20,003 nucleotides of DNA from Pelargonium nanum. Its lineage: Eukaryota > Streptophyta > Magnoliopsida > Geraniales > Geraniaceae. Position numbers and translations under genes: made by a program. Where the stretch lies: NCBI GenBank assembly GCA_036897485.1, contig JAYMTF010002028.1, positions 1 through 20,003 of the forward strand, given 5' to 3'. The notes under the pieces are model-generated. The model did no database searches and was not told where the DNA came from. It saw nothing but the letters and a program-made list of their open reading frames with translations. Position 1 is the first letter of the stretch. The number at the start of each line of letters is the position of its first letter. Below are positions 19,805 through 20,003 of this stretch, in pieces.

Positions 19805-20003
19805 TTGACACGTCTCTGGCAAGTATACCAGAATCGTACAAGTAGTAAAGGACTGTGAAGTCCGGATATCGATCCACAAGTACTCGATAGCTAACTCGGG
19901 AATATAATCAAGAATAATTTACGCTACAAAAATAAAAACAGTCTTTGTTTGCAATTGGATGCGGTTTCAAACATACAAAATAGAATTCAGTACTCAAGAG
20001 CCA
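19805..20003. mobile_element. Possible retroelement or dispersed repeat entering at the right edge
   Basis: The stretch GTCTCTGGCAAGTATACC, with GTACAAGTAGTAAAGG and a following GATATCGATCCACAAG, resembles a motif I associate with dispersed LTR-type repeats in plant genomes. No terminal repeat pair, primer-binding site or coding domain is inside the window, so this rests on resemblance only. Confidence 0.25.

Overview
This is plant nuclear DNA, most likely from a eudicot. The evidence is short AT-rich introns with GT/AG borders, plant-type genes (a plant AGO10-class Argonaute, a p24 cargo receptor, a MIR167 foldback) and typical plant transposon debris. There is no bacterial or organellar architecture. 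I cannot name the species. Exon borders were read by eye from splice consensus, reading frame and family knowledge.

Layout: (1) Positions 1-609 are one end of a CACTA (En/Spm-type) DNA transposon running off the left edge. (2) Positions 610-1753 hold the promoter and leader of the first gene. (3) Positions 1754-7372 are a complete 21-coding-exon ARGONAUTE10 (PINHEAD/ZWILLE) gene on the plus strand, 964 residues with an intact slicer tetrad, followed by a poly(A) signal. (4) Positions 7590-10980 are gene-poor, with a possible SINE relic, a degenerate ~97-bp repeat and a ~100-bp tandem duplication with a long inverted repeat. (5) Positions 10991-11088 on the minus strand are a MIR167 precursor with a probable spliced primary transcript and a TATA box. 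(6) Positions 12309-12380 on the minus strand are a tRNA-Ala(CGC) gene. (7) Positions 13170-13657 are a ~117-bp minisatellite. (8) Positions 14614-15250 are a 5'-truncated LINE carrying an RNase H domain, with poly(A) tail and target-site duplication. (9) Positions 16246-19370 on the minus strand are a complete four-exon p24-beta gene of 211 residues. (10) The right edge holds a perfect 17-nt inverted repeat and possible retroelement sequence.

Functional links: AGO10 and miR167 both belong to the plant small-RNA system. AGO10 is known for sequestering miR165/166 in meristems, while miR167 targets ARF6/ARF8, so their closeness here may be coincidence. The p24 gene serves ER-Golgi trafficking and is unrelated. 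I found no convincing undescribed system. The observations most worth checking are the MIR167 locus, the leader intron and uORF of AGO10, an intronic echo of an AGO10 exon, and the cleanly bounded LINE insertion.
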